DNA of 64,000 nt from Impatiens glandulifera (lineage: Eukaryota; Streptophyta; Magnoliopsida; Ericales; Balsaminaceae), in assembly GCF_907164915.1 (NCBI RefSeq), contig NC_061867.1, positions 37,795,338 through 37,859,337 of the forward strand, written 5' to 3'. Position 1 is the first letter of the stretch. Every line of letters begins with the position of its first letter. The notes under the pieces were generated by a model. The model made no database searches, had not been told where the DNA came from, and saw only the letters and a list, made by a program, of their open reading frames with translations. Position numbers and translations under genes: made by a program. Below, one piece after another: positions 1-10,487 of the stretch.

Positions 1-194
1 TTCATTTTACAGTCATTTATCTACCGCTTCAAATCTAGTAAGCATTTCCGCACTTGAATCCTTTGAAGAGCTTGCGAAGATTTGTGATGAATAGAAACAG
101 GTTTTAAGTTCTTAATAGGATTAAAATCAAATTGAAAGTTATATTGATCACAACAATACTCATTCTCCTACTATTGTTGTACCCGATCTTAACA
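1..194 (+). repeat. 3' end of the 5' LTR of copia element 1
   Basis: This stretch matches 11932-12118 near the end of the 3' LTR. Shared words include the run around TTCAAATC, CTTGAATCCTTT and GAGCTTGCGAAGATTT. It ends in TTAACA directly before the primer-binding site, as expected for an LTR. The rest of the 5' LTR lies upstream of the window. Confidence 0.8.
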
Positions 195-210
195 AGTGGT
201 ATATGAGCCA
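195..210 (+). other. Primer-binding site of copia element 1
   Basis: TGGTATATGAGCC follows the LTR end and resembles the TGGTATCAGAGCC site of plant copia elements, which pairs with the 3' end of initiator tRNA-Met. Two changes in the middle suggest decay. Confidence 0.65.
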
Positions 211-264
211 CGTTTTCTATTCTCAAGCAAAGAAAATACATTAATCATTTTTATCCTAAGAAAA

Positions 265-764
265 ATCCCAATGTGCTCAAAGGAAGACTATGATGACTAG
301 AAAATCAGAATGCAGGCTCATCTGTCTGCTCTTGATGATGACATGTGGTATGTCATCACTAATGGTCCAATGAAAATTCTGAAGCCCAGCACAACCACTA
401 CCTCCACTGACGTTGCTCCTGAGATGAAGGAGAAACCAATATTTGAGTGGACTGTTAAAGATAAGAGGAAAAATAACCTCGATAATATGGACAAAGAAAT
501 TCTTTACAAGATTCTAGACAAGAACATGTTCATCAAAATCAAATCATGCTTGTCTGCCAAAGAAATTTTGGAGAAGCTGATTCAACTTTGTGAGGGCAAC
601 GATCAAACTAAAGAAACAAGCTCATAGTTTCCACACAAAAGTTTTATAGTATGAAGATGCGTCTAGGAGAGAAGATGACTGAATTCGATGAAAGATTTAG
701 TAGCATTGTAATCGAACTCTCCACTCCGGGAAAGACATACAACAATAGAGAGGTTGCAATCAAA
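265..764 (+). pseudogene. Copia element 1 gag, N-terminal part, broken
   Basis: This encodes the first part of a UBN2-type copia Gag, the structural protein of the virus-like particle. Readable pieces are MQAHLSALDDDMWYVITNGP, the IQLCEGNDQTKE segment, and MKMRLGEKMTEFDERFSSIV through STPGKTYNNREVAIK. They match copia element 2 gag (CAHLSSLHDDMWSVVTEGP, TQLCEGNE, MRPGETMNDFDTRFSKIV, GKTFSNRELSIK). No clean start codon is left. A TAG near 300 replaces an expected Trp codon, a TAG at about 625 ends the second piece, and a further stop lies near 650. The reading frame runs into the CACTA insertion at 765 and resumes at 7471. Confidence 0.8.
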
Positions 765-1430
765 AAATTGGTTTCTGTAACGATGCTTAGTAACGGCGTT
801 CGAACGCCCTTACTGAAGATTTTTATCAGTAACGACTATTAAAGACCGTTATTGTTATAAACATATCAGTAATGGCTATTAAAGACCATTACTAATAGAA
901 GGAAACAGTAACGAACATAAGAAAGAACCGTTACAGATAATAGCAACTTGAATTTTTTTTTCAAATTAGTGGTATCAGTAACGGTTTTCGAAAGCCGTTA
1001 CAGATACGGCTTCACTTTACAGTTTTTGGAATGTGTTATCAGTAACGGTTTTCTGATAAAGTCGTTACTAATCTCTTATCTGTAACGGTTTTATCAATAA
1101 CCGTTACATATATGAAGTCGTCTTTTAATCTTCTCTTCCACTATTTGTAACGGTTATTGATAAAACCGTTACAGATATGAATCCGTCTTTTCATCTTCTC
1201 TTCCACTATCTGTAACGGTTTATCAATAACCGTTACAGATATGACTTCACTTTACAATTTTCAGAATAAGAAACATTAACGGTTTTCTAATAAATCCGTT
1301 ACTAATGTTTTATCTGTAACGGTTATTGATCAAACCGTTACAGATAGTGTCAAAAGAAAATAAATCGGCGGTTGGCTATCTGTAACGGTTTTATCAATAA
1401 CCGTTACAAATAGCCTAAAGTAAACCCGCG
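765..1430 (+). repeat. Left subterminal repeat array of CACTA 1
   Basis: There are many copies of GTAACGG and its complement CCGTTAC, often paired as inverted repeats such as CTGTAACGGTTTTATCAATA followed by ACCGTTACAGATA. In En/Spm, subterminal repeats of this kind are bound by the second element protein (TnpA). The identity of the binding protein here is inference. Confidence 0.8.
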
Positions 1431-3079
1431 AACAACTTCTTCTTTCTTTTCTTTCTTCTTCTTTCTTCCTCCGTGCTTTCTCCTCTTCTTCCCGATCAGT
1501 CGCCGCCCGTGTTGAAGTCGCCGCCAGGTAAGTTTTCTTCCCCTTTTCTTCTCTCCGCCGTTCTGTCGCGCGTTCCGCTGTTCTGCCGTTCCACCGTTCA
1601 TCGCCGATCATCGATCCAACAGTTAATTAAGACTTTTTTCTCCCTCTAATTATGATTCGGTGGTAGACAATCACACCATTTTCATCATGCATTTGGTAAA
1701 AATCTAATGGTTGATTTTCATACCCGTTTGGTTCTATTTGGTTTCTGCTGTTCTATTTTGGTTTGATTTCTGCTATTAGGGCTTTACAAAATCAGTTGCA
1801 TTTACTTTTAGATTATTGGAAGAGTAGACTATATAGTTCTGTTTTGAACTTCACTAAAGATAGATTGTTTACACTTAGTTGTTTGTATCTAAAGGTTTTT
1901 GCTCCTATCTCCTTTCTTGATTGAGAATTATAGAATTGCTCGTACTCTGCATTTTTCATATCAACATACTTATTTTATTATGTTGTCGGATTCTTGCTTT
2001 TGGTTTTTCAATTTGCTTTTTATGTTGAACATTGCTGCTTTTTTTCTTCCTCTGTTTTATTTATTTGAAAATTTGATATTGTTGCAGGAGAGAATGTTAA
2101 CACAATTATATTTCTTTACAAATACAATTCCAATCTCCATTCCTTCATCTTTTTTTAGTGTTCTTAGTTTCTTTTGATATTAATTTCAATTGTCATTTAT
2201 GTTGAAGATGATGCTGTTTTTTGGATCGTGATATGGTACTACTAGGTTATAAAGGATAGAATAAAAGACCCTAAGTTTAATTTGAGTATTATTAAATGGC
2301 TCAATAAATTATATCACTTTGCATAAATGAACTTAAAAGAGACAATGGTAGGCCAATGGTGATAAGATAGTTGATGAGAGAAGTGTCACTTAGAGCAGGC
2401 TTATGACAATGACAAGAAGGGAGCCATTTTTATTATTTTAGGCCTGGATCGTTATAGATTTTTATTTTAATCTTAGTTTTGAGAAAACTTATAGAAATAG
2501 AGACCATATATGTAACATAACATAATTGAGAAAAAATATTATAAATAATGCACATTGGGGCTTTTATAATTGAGAAAAAATCATTAGAAATTAATATTAG
2601 AAAATATATTTGTGTGGGCTGATATAAATTTGGTTGTTTTGGCTTCATGTATTCTACCTGCTATTATGTATCCGTAGGGGCTAATTATTTATTTAAACCA
2701 TAGTTTTGAAACTTGTCCTGGTCATCAACCCGGTGATAGAACTTGCTATAGATTATGTCCATTGCTATAGATTAGTCCATTATTGCTTGACTAATCCATT
2801 ATTGTTCATAATCCAATTTTTGGTTTGCAGAAATTCTGAATTTCCACGTTTGAACTGTTGAATTCGTTCTTCACTGCCGATTGAACGGTATAATCAGGTA
2901 TTCAATCATGTTACTTCTTATATGTTGAACTGTTGAATCAGGTTTTTATTATCACTTTTGCGTTTGAACTGTTGAATCAGGTTGCATCCATTTCAATTCT
3001 ATCGGGGTTTCAATTTCCCATTGTCTTTGCTGCTGCGGATTGTAGTTGGCACTTCAAAATCCAGTTTAGTTCTTATTTA
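1431..3079 (+). other. CACTA 1 leader region with likely 5' UTR intron
   Basis: No protein is recognisable. 1435-1620 is locally GC/pyrimidine-rich (CTTCTTCTTTCTTT, then GCCGTTCCACCGTTCATCGC), unlike the AT-rich surroundings, and fits a transcribed leader. A consensus splice donor AG/GTAAGT lies at 1526-1533. Candidate acceptors TTGTTGCAG/G near 2087 and TGGTTTGCAG/A near 2830 lie before the transposase start at 3469. A leader intron upstream of TNP2 is a reasonable reading but is not proven. Confidence 0.4.
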
Positions 3080-3465
3080 CAATCAATGTTAGATTGTTAG
3101 TAGATTATTTATGTTAGGTTAGTGGATAATTTGTATGTTAGGTTAGATAATATTGAATGCTAAGTTAGATTATTTGATGTTAGATTTAGGTAAATTATTT
3201 GAATGTTAGATTATTGAATGTTTGAATTATTAGATTAATTGTATGTGAGATTATTGGATTGGTAGATTAAGTTAGATTATTTTATGTTAGATTATTTTTA
3301 TGTTTGGATTATTAGATTAATTGTATGTTAGATTATTGGATTGGTAGATTAAGTTAGATTATTTGTATGTTAGATTATTGCATGTTTGGATTATTAGATT
3401 AATAAATGATTTGTATGTTTCATTATTGATGTTAGGTTGTTGGATTATTAATTTGTATGTTAGGT
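3080..3465 (+). repeat. Imperfect T-rich tandem repeat upstream of the transposase ORF
   Basis: Short units built on TGTTAGATTATT, TTGGATTATTAGATTAATTG and GGTAGATTAAGTTAGATTA repeat irregularly for almost 400 bases. They stop at the transposase start codon. No coding potential is seen. Confidence 0.7.
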
Positions 3466-3468
3466 TAG

Positions 3469-6255
3469 ATGGAAATCCCAGACAAAACATGGATGACTAT
3501 ACTTCGTACCGATCCTAAATATAGTGAGGGGGTTGACAAATTCATAGAATTTGCTGAAAGGTCTACGGGTAGATCATCGATTGCATGTCCTTGTGTAAGG
3601 TGTGAAAATCGAGTATATGAGAATAAGAGCGTGGTTAGATCTCATATAATTGTATACGGAATAAGACAAAATTATGGTTTTTGGTATTTTCAAGGTGAAA
3701 AGAGATCAATTGGACGTCAACTTGTAAATGCTGTTACCGAGAATGTGGAGGAAGATGAATCAAATGATGAAATTGAAGACGAACCGATCAATGAACCACC
3801 AAATAACGAGACTAATATCATGGAAGACGAACCTATTGAAGTTTGTGAGGTTCATCTAATGGAAGATATTATTGCTGAGGATCATCTAATAGAAGATATT
3901 ATTGTTGATTTGTACCCTAATGTCAACAATGATAATGAACATCCGAGTGAAAATGAGCCTTTCGTTGATGATGTTACGTTTTTCAAATTGTTGGACGATT
4001 CGAAACTACCTTTGTATGAAGGTTCTCGCATTTCCAAAGCTTCAACTCTTCTTAAACTTCTTCACATAAAGAATGTAGGTTAGTGGACAAACACGTCATT
4101 TGATTTATTGTTGAGTTTATTGAAGGAGGAAATACTGCCAATTCATAATCAACTACCGAATTCGTATTATGAGTGCAAGAAATTCATTAAAGACATGGGC
4201 CTATCGTACGAAACAATTGACGCGTGTAATAATGATAGCATGCTTTTTCGTAAAGAGGATAAGGATTTGCAACAATGTAAAGTTTGTGGGCTTTCTAGGT
4301 GGAATGTCAATAAATCTAATGGTGCAATTCGAACGAAGGTGAATGGTAAGTATATAGCCAATAAGTCGCTGCGCTATTTTCCATTAAAACCGAGGTTGCA
4401 AAGATTATACATGTGTTCCAAAACTGCTCCACGCATGACTTGGCATAAAGATAACAATCCAGAAGATGATGTGTTGAGGCATCCTGCTAATTCAATGACA
4501 TGGAAGATCTTTGATAACTTGTACCCAAATTTCTCAACAGAACCTCGAAATGTGCGACTTGGTTTGGCAAGTGATGGTTTTCAACCTTTTACTAGCGGAA
4601 AAACATCGTACAACATTTGACCAGTTATTCTCATCCGTTACAACATCTCTCCTACCACATGTATGGACAAAAATAATTTTCTTCTTTCAATGCTCATTCC
4701 AAGACCAAAAAGTCCCAGTGATTGTATTGACGTATTTCTTGAGCCACTTATTGAAAAGTTGACGGAATTGTAGAATACTGGTGTGAAGACATACGATGCA
4801 AGCAGAAAACAATATTTTAATTTACGGGCAGCTCTTATGTGGACTATTAATGATTTCCCGACATATGCAAATTTGTCTGGATGGAGTACAAAGGGGAAAT
4901 TGGCATGTCCGTCTTGTAATCAGAACACCGCGTCTTTGAGGTTAACAAATTGTCAGAAGGAGTTTTATATGAATCATCGACGATTCCTCCCATCTAATCA
5001 TCGATGGCGCAAAGAGACTGATACGTTTGACGGGCATATTGAGCATAGAGGTCCTCCTATACTATTATCGGGTTCCGAAATTCAATTGCAGGCGCGAGAT
5101 CTAAAGGAAATTTGTTTGACAAAGTACCTGCCTAAGAAAACGAAAGTTATACATGAATCCCGAGGTGATAATTGGAACAAATTCAGTATATTCTTTCAAT
5201 TCCCTTACTGGAAATCTTTGATGTTGAGAGACATAATTTGGATGTAATGCATATTGAGAAGAATATATGTGATAGTTTGTTGGGAACTTTAATGAATTTC
5301 AAAGAAAAGACCAAGGATGGAATTAAAGCAAGGAAAGATTTGGTTATAATGAACATAAAACATTCCTTACATCCGGTTGAAGTTGATGGTGTTCCTCGGT
5401 GTCCGCCGGCCCCCTATGCATTGTCCTCAGAACACAAGAAACGTTTATGCCAGTTTTTGAAAGATATTAAAATGCCCGACAGTTTTTGTTCAAATATTGG
5501 GGCGTGTGTAAACATGGAGGAGAAAAAAATTTCAGGATTGAAGAGTCACGATTGTCACATTCTACTATTACAATATCTCTTTCCACTAGCTACACATGGC
5601 CTACTTCTCGGTGATGTGTACGATGCTGTGGTGAATTTAGCAAGGTTCTTTCGGTTGCTTTGCCAAAAAAGTTTACAACGCAGACAATTGGAAACATTAC
5701 ATGACGACATTGTTTTGACACTTTGCAAATTGGAGAAGATCTTTCCACCTTCATTTTTTGATATAATGGTGCATTTGCCAGTTCATTTAGCTTTTGAAGC
5801 TTGTCTTGGAGGGCCGGTTCAGTATCGATGAATGTATCTAGTTGAACAATATATGAGCACACTCAAGAAATACCTTAGGAACAGGAACTTTCCAGAAGGT
5901 TCAATCAGCGAGAGTTACCTTTTGAATGAGAGTATGAGCATGTGTGCCCGATATTTGGACGATCAAGAGTCAGAAGATGAATCAATAAATACAAGTACAA
6001 CATTCTCCATATTCATCGCTATGGAAGACTAATCTAATGGCACAGCCTACACATATCAACCGGGTGATCGTGAGCGTGCTCATTGGTACATTTTAAAAAA
6101 TTGTCGCGAACTTGAAGAATATTATAAGTAAGTCCATTAATTTCATTATGAGGTATGATTTAATTAATAATTTAATCTATCATTTGCGCAGCGATTTCGT
6201 TCAATCATTCCCTCCTAATATTTCCAATGAGGCTCGGGATAAATAATATGTTAGA
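3469..6255 (+). pseudogene. CACTA TNP2-type transposase, broken by stops and a frameshift
   Basis: This is the DDE-type transposase that would cut and join element ends. It starts MEIPDKTWMTILRTDPKYSE, with CPCVRCENR in the transposase-associated domain. The central Transposase_21 motifs follow: RNVRLGLASDGFQPF, YDASRKQYFNLRAALMWTI, LSGWSTKGKLACPSC and DVMHIEKNICDSLLGTL. The DUF4218-like part has FPPSFFDIMVHLPVHL and GGPVQYR, and the end has AHWYILKNCRELEEYY. In-frame stops are TAG 4081, TGA 4618 (expected Trp), TAG 4771 (expected Trp) and TGA 5829 (expected Trp after GGPVQYR), plus TAA at 6030. A GA duplication at about 5225-5230 shifts the frame. A 64-nt intron (GTAAGT at 6128, CAG at 6189-6191) links to DFVQSFPPNIS. 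The 3' end joins the remnant of the second protein near 6256. Confidence 0.9.
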
Positions 6256-6735
6256 TATTTCCGGTGCGCATTCGGGTCTCAAGGACATGGGCGAGTTGTG
6301 GGTTTGGGCTCCGGTGTCACACCTAGATCTTTTAGAGCTGATGCTCGTGGTGGTTCTAGCACACCGCGCAGTGACATGCAAAATTTCCGTGAACAAAACC
6401 AACTTTTACTTGAGGAGATGCAGAGGATGCAAGAGGAGCGTGAAGCGGAGAAGCTTCAGTCACGGAGAGAGCGCGAAGAAGCCTTACTCGAGCGTCAGAT
6501 GGAGCGTGAGGAAGCACAAAGGCAATGTGAAATGGAGCGCGAAGAATTACAAATGCAGCGTGAAATGGAACGTGAAGAAGCTTGAAGGGATATACAACAA
6601 TCATTTGTAGAGCGTGATAGAATGCGGGATGAGATGCTTGAGATGAGGGAGACGATGAACTTCTTATTATCCATGATTCCCAGTGCTCAACGTCCACCTG
6701 CCCCTCCCACTAGAGATGATGCCCCTTCCACTTGA
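6256..6735 (+). pseudogene. CACTA second protein (Transposase_24/TNPA-like), C-terminal remnant
   Basis: Only the tail of the second CACTA protein remains. GSQGHGRVVGLGSGVTPRSF is followed by a highly charged coiled coil rich in EE/RE/MERE heptads (about 6400-6660) and a short tail with MIPSAQRPPAPP ending at 6735. A TGA at 6583-6585 replaces a probable CGA (Arg) codon, because the frame continues with RDIQQSFVERDRMRDEM. The same GxGSGV word starts the tail of the homologous protein in CACTA 2 at about 44280, supporting the assignment. The N-terminal part is missing, and the reading runs directly out of the transposase C-terminus, so an internal deletion probably fused the two genes. Confidence 0.7.
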
Positions 6736-6799
6736 TCGTCGCTTTCCTATTTGAATTCTGGTTAGTTGAAATGTTATTTGAAGTACGTTAATTAATGGT

Positions 6800-6995
6800 T
6801 TTTGTGGATTTGTGATAGGATTGTAGTTTGTGATATGATTGTAGTTTGTGGATGGATTGTAGTTTGTGGATGGATTGTAGTTTGTGGATGATTATTGTTT
6901 TGAATTAATGATTATGGTTTTGGGTTTTTGGTTATTGATGATTGTGCTTTTTGGTTTTTGGTTATTGATGATTGTGGTTTTATATAGGTAAAAAT
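6800..6995 (+). repeat. Short tandem repeats GGATTGTAGTTTGTGGAT / TTTTTGGTTATTGATGATTG
   Basis: About four copies of GGATTGTAGTTTGTGGAT lie at 6820-6890, then TGATTATGGTTTTGG-like units to about 6985. They lie between the second-protein remnant and the right subterminal array. Confidence 0.6.
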
Positions 6996-7019
6996 TTGGA
7001 GAAAAAAAAAACGATTATG

Positions 7020-7470
7020 GTTTAGTAACGGTTAAATAAATTAAAAAACCGTTACTATAAAATTTTCTGTATCGGTTTAACAAATAAAAAACCGTCACAA
7101 AAACAACACAGATATCAGTAACGGTTTTCGAAAACCGTTACAGATACTACTGCCTTTCAGTAAAGGTTTTAAGCCGGCTAGAACCGTTACTGTTATTTCT
7201 TTAATATCAGTAACGATTTTCGAAAACCGTTACTGATACTTATGTTGTTTCTGTGACGATTTTAAGACGGCTAGAACCGTTACTGTTGTTCCTTAACTAT
7301 CAATAACGGTTTTCGAAAACCGTTACTGATACCTTTGAAGTTTTTGTAACATATTTTTTAGTAACGATTGGTAACAGTTTTATTTGCCGTTACAATTATG
7401 TTTCAGTAACGGTGTTCGATGCTTTCAGTAACGGTTTTCGCGCTTACTAATATCTCTTTTTCTACTAGTG
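7020..7470 (+). repeat. Right subterminal array and CACTA terminus of CACTA 1
   Basis: Copies of AGTAACGGTTTTCG run directly into their complement CGAAAACCGTTACTGATA, giving near-perfect palindromes (for example 7120-7145, 7205-7240 and 7300-7332). The array ends with the inverted CACTA terminus at 7470. It mirrors the left array at 765-1430. Confidence 0.85.
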
Positions 7471-8420
7471 AAAGTTATGAGAGTTCTGCCTAGAGAATGT
7501 GACATAAAGACGATGGCGATAAGGGAGTCCAAAGATCCCAAAAAGTTTGAGTTGCATGACTTGTTTGCCGATCTGAAAGTCTATGAGTTTAAGATAAACT
7601 CGAAAAATAGAGAGGAGCCATCCACATCTGTCTCAACCAAAGCGCCGGGGACTGCTGAAGACCCACCTTCCGCGACAGTTGCGAATTCTGCTAATCAGAT
7701 CAGTAGCGATGCCATGGCACTCTTTGTCAAGTAGTTTGGAAAATTCATGAAGACTCACTCTAACTCAAACACTTCAAATAATAACAACTATAAGATTGAT
7801 TCCAAGTCTAACTATAAGTGCTTTAAATGTGATAAACTAGGTCACTTTAAGTAAGAATGCAGAAAGCCAAAGAGGGATGATAAGAAGTCCAATGATAAGA
7901 AGAACAAGAAAAATCAAAAAGCTCTCATGGATAAGGAAAGGAAGAGCAAGTGGGCTGATAGTGATTTAGACGACAACTCTTCAAGCGAGAGTGATGATGA
8001 AGGCGTCAAATGCTTTATGAAAAATGACGATGAGGTATTTGACTTCTCTTTTGACGAGTTTACAAGAGATGATCTAACCACGACACTCAATAACATGGTC
8101 ATTGAGTACAAGAAGTTGTTAGACTCTTTTCATGAAATGACTTTGAAAAACAAATCTGATAATACTACCTCTTCATCTCAAATCACGGACCAAGAAGTTT
8201 TGAAAATAAGTGAGCTCTCATCTGAGAATGAGAAGCTCAAGGAAACAATTCAAACTCTTTATACTAAAAATCAAAGGTTAAACTACGTGGTTAGTTCCTC
8301 GGTGAAATCTGGGGATGCTGTTAGATAGCTGATCAATCAGCTAAGGACTGCGAGATACAAATCCGGTTTAGGATTTAACAATGGCAAACAGATAAGTCCA
8401 TCAAGAAGTTGAACCCAGTA
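7471..8420 (+). pseudogene. Copia element 1 gag, C-terminal part, broken
   Basis: This continues the gag interrupted by CACTA 1: VMRVLPRECDIKTMAIRESK, then FADLKVYEF, a Ser/Ala linker, SDAMALFVK, the zinc knuckle CFKCDKLGHFK-stop-EC (CX2CX4HX4C), an acidic Ser-rich stretch (LDDNSSSESDDEG), VFDFSFDEFTRDDL and a coiled-coil tail (ELSSENEKLKETIQTLYTKN). Each block has a counterpart in the same order in copia element 2. Stops interrupt after VK (7732-7734), inside the knuckle (7852-7854), after SGDAVR (8326-8328) and after ISPSRS near 8410. Confidence 0.85.
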
Positions 8421-9395
8421 AAAGGAGAGCTTAAGCCCATATGCTTTGTCAAGTGACATTTAACTGAGAGTGGAACTAATCATGGCTGTGATGACTTAAC
8501 TTTAAAAGATGAGATTAAATATGTTGCCAACTTCAAGCTGTCTTAAGCCCAAGAAGAGGGAAGCCAACAAGTCTGGCTAGCAAAAAAAACTTGACAAAAA
8601 GTCAAGAAACTCTTCTCAAAACTTATCTTCTAAAGAGAAGGGATCAACAACAAGAAAAAAAAGTCTGCCAAACCAAAATCTTTTGTTTTATTAACCACAC
8701 AAATGGGAAATCCATAAAGATAACTCAAATATGGATCACCAAGGGACTGATTAACCACGGACCCAAGTGAATATGGGTACCAAAACTTTAAATATGTATA
8801 TTTGTAGGTAAATCAGGTCAGTTTCCTAGAAGACTCTGTTTGGTATATGGAAAACAACTATTCCAGACACATGACATGCGCCAGACGGCTGCTGATTGAC
8901 ATAACCAAATGCACAGGAACTAAGATCACTTTTGGTGATAACAACAAAGGTAAAACCATGGGGAAAGATAAAATTATCCATGGTAATCTTACTATTAATA
9001 ATGTGCTACTGGTAAAAAATCTATGTTATAACTTGATTAATATTAGTCAAATATGTGATAACGGCTTTACTGTAGATTTTCGAAAATATGCATGTCTTGT
9101 AAAATATTAGGAGGGTAACACTCTACTTATAAGAAATAGGGTAGGAAATTATTATAAGATGAACAGGAAAAATAAGACGTCTGATCCTTTATGCACGATA
9201 AACAAGAATAATAAAAACCGGCTATGGAATAAAAGATTAAATTATCTTAATTTTAAAACCATTAACAATATCTATTCAAAAGATTTAGTTAATGGAATAC
9301 CTAAAATGAAGTTTTCTAAAGATGAGTTTTGTCCTGCTTGTCAGATGGCAAACAGGTCAGGTCAACTTTTAAAAACAAAGGGAACATTTAATTAG
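8421..9395 (+). pseudogene. Copia element 1 gag end, protease and pre-integrase domain remnant
   Basis: Near 8725-8790 the boundary words QIWITKGLINHGPK and IWVPK mark the gag/protease junction. The protease segment reads VWYMENNYSRHMTC where copia retropepsins have a WYLDSGCSRHMTG-like motif, so the catalytic Asp-Ser-Gly is replaced. Downstream are TKITFGDNNKGKTMGKDKII and VKNLCYNLINISQICDNGF (ends 9110). The GAG_pre-integrs part follows: NRLWNKRLNYLNFKTINN and FCPACQMANRSGQ, ending at a TAG at 9393. The zinc-binding His of the LWHxRLxHLN motif is Asn at both places. Several stops and frame changes separate the pieces. Confidence 0.8.
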
Positions 9396-9885
9396 ACAGG
9401 TGTCTGGAATTATTGCACATTGATCTGTTTGGTCCAATCTCAGTCACTAGTTTGGGGGAATTAGATATACCCTTGTCATTATTAATGATTATTATAGATT
9501 TACTTGGGTTATATTTTTAGAATCTAAGGATAAGACTGCTAAAAATTTGATTAAGATCCTTAGAACTCCACAGCATTATGGTGTTGCTGAAAGAAGGAAC
9601 ATAACTCTAAATGAAGCAGCGATATCCATGCTAGCTAATTCCGGTGTTTCTCAAAGACTTTAGGTAGAAGCCATTTACAAAGCATGCTATATTCAAAACA
9701 TGTCAATGATTAATAAACATTTTAATAAAACACCTTATGAAATCTTTTACGATAAAGTTCCTAAAATTTCATATTTTAGGATATTTAGATGTAAGTGTTT
9801 TATTCATAACAATGTGAAAAATCATTTGAATTATTTTGATTCTAAAACAGATGTAGGAATAATGGAACAGAAACCATCTACCTGA
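9396..9885 (+). pseudogene. Copia element 1 integrase core remnant with internal deletion
   Basis: The conserved start of the rve core is readable in pieces: LLHIDLFGPISVTSLGG, YTLVIINDYYRFTWVIFLES and KDKTAKNLIKIL. It then jumps straight to TPQHYGVAERRNITL, NEAAISMLANSGVS and NKTPYEIFYDKVPKISYFRI (9700-9885). The usual stretch between KNLIKI and TPQQNGVAERKN, which holds the second catalytic Asp, is missing. The sequence then leaves pol altogether, with no reverse transcriptase or RNase H. Confidence 0.8.
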
Positions 9886-9889
9886 ACTT

Positions 9890-10356
9890 ATAATTGGTAA
9901 TCTTAATGCACCTCTTAGGTCCATACATCAATTAATGGATGAATTTGTAAATTCTGCTCAGGAACAACTTCGAACTCTACAATGGGTATGTTCGGCCACC
10001 AACTGCTCGAAATGTCTAAATCCCTCAAGATAGTAGAAGCTAAGCGAATCAAAGATGCTAACGCAGTCGCTCTACGCTTCCAAGATGAAGAAGATGCGGC
10101 TGCTGAAGCTGCTAAATCTGTTGCCCTCGTCGCTGATAATGTTAAAAAGGGGGAAGGTAACAATCGAGGGGAACTTGCGCCAAGGGGAACTTGCGCCAAG
10201 GGCACTCGTTCTAAAAGAAAGATAAATCAAGATGGACGAGGAGGTGCCCAAGGTGGAGGTCGTAGTGCAGATCGTGGAGATGCTGGAGGAAAGAAGGTAG
10301 ATTGCAAAGCATTTTCAAAGCATTTTCTTTGGCGAAATTTGATGCGATCAAAATAA
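9890..10356 (+). pseudogene. Accessory-ORF tail of copia element 1 (coiled coil plus Gly/Arg-rich end)
   Basis: A helical segment (IHQLMDEFVNSAQEQLRTLQ, then a frame change) leads into an open stretch from 9982 to 10356 with VALRFQDEEDAAAEAAK and a basic, Gly-rich tail (GRGGAQGGGRSADRGDAGG). The same architecture ends the accessory ORF of copia element 2, where ARKFQAKEDAL precedes an RGG-rich tail. The gene occupies the post-pol position of the env-like ORF in SIRE/Maximus elements. Its function is unknown. The homology call rests on shared order, composition and the FQxxEDA word only. Confidence 0.55.
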
Positions 10357-10487
10357 AGAATGAAGCTACAAGATTTAAAAGGGGATATTAAACCTTGTAT
10401 ATTTTATATGTTTCATACTTATATAAATATATTGGTTAGCTTTTAATCTCTTGTTTTTAACTCAACTTTAACTTAGTTTTAACATCA

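Larger units (their letters stand above)
765..7470 (+). mobile_element. CACTA (En/Spm) transposon 1, inserted in copia gag
   Basis: The right end reads inward as CACTAGTAGAAAAAGAGATA, a classic CACTA terminus, at 7470. The flanking codons reconstruct gag exactly: ATC AAA before the element and AAA GTT ATG AGA after it. AAA at 762-764 and 7471-7473 is therefore the probable 3-bp target duplication. The left end has no CACTA: it starts at AAATTGGTTTCTGTAACG, which corresponds to sequence some 30 bases inside the right end, so the left terminus was lost or rewritten. Both ends carry dense subterminal repeats. Inside are a TNP2-type transposase pseudogene and the tail of the second CACTA protein. 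The element would be immobile in this form. Confidence 0.88.

Noticed and set aside
1330..1611. Arg/Glu-rich 93-residue frame on the minus strand
   Set aside because: It overlaps the pyrimidine-rich leader of CACTA 1 and its subterminal repeats. The biased composition explains the open frame.
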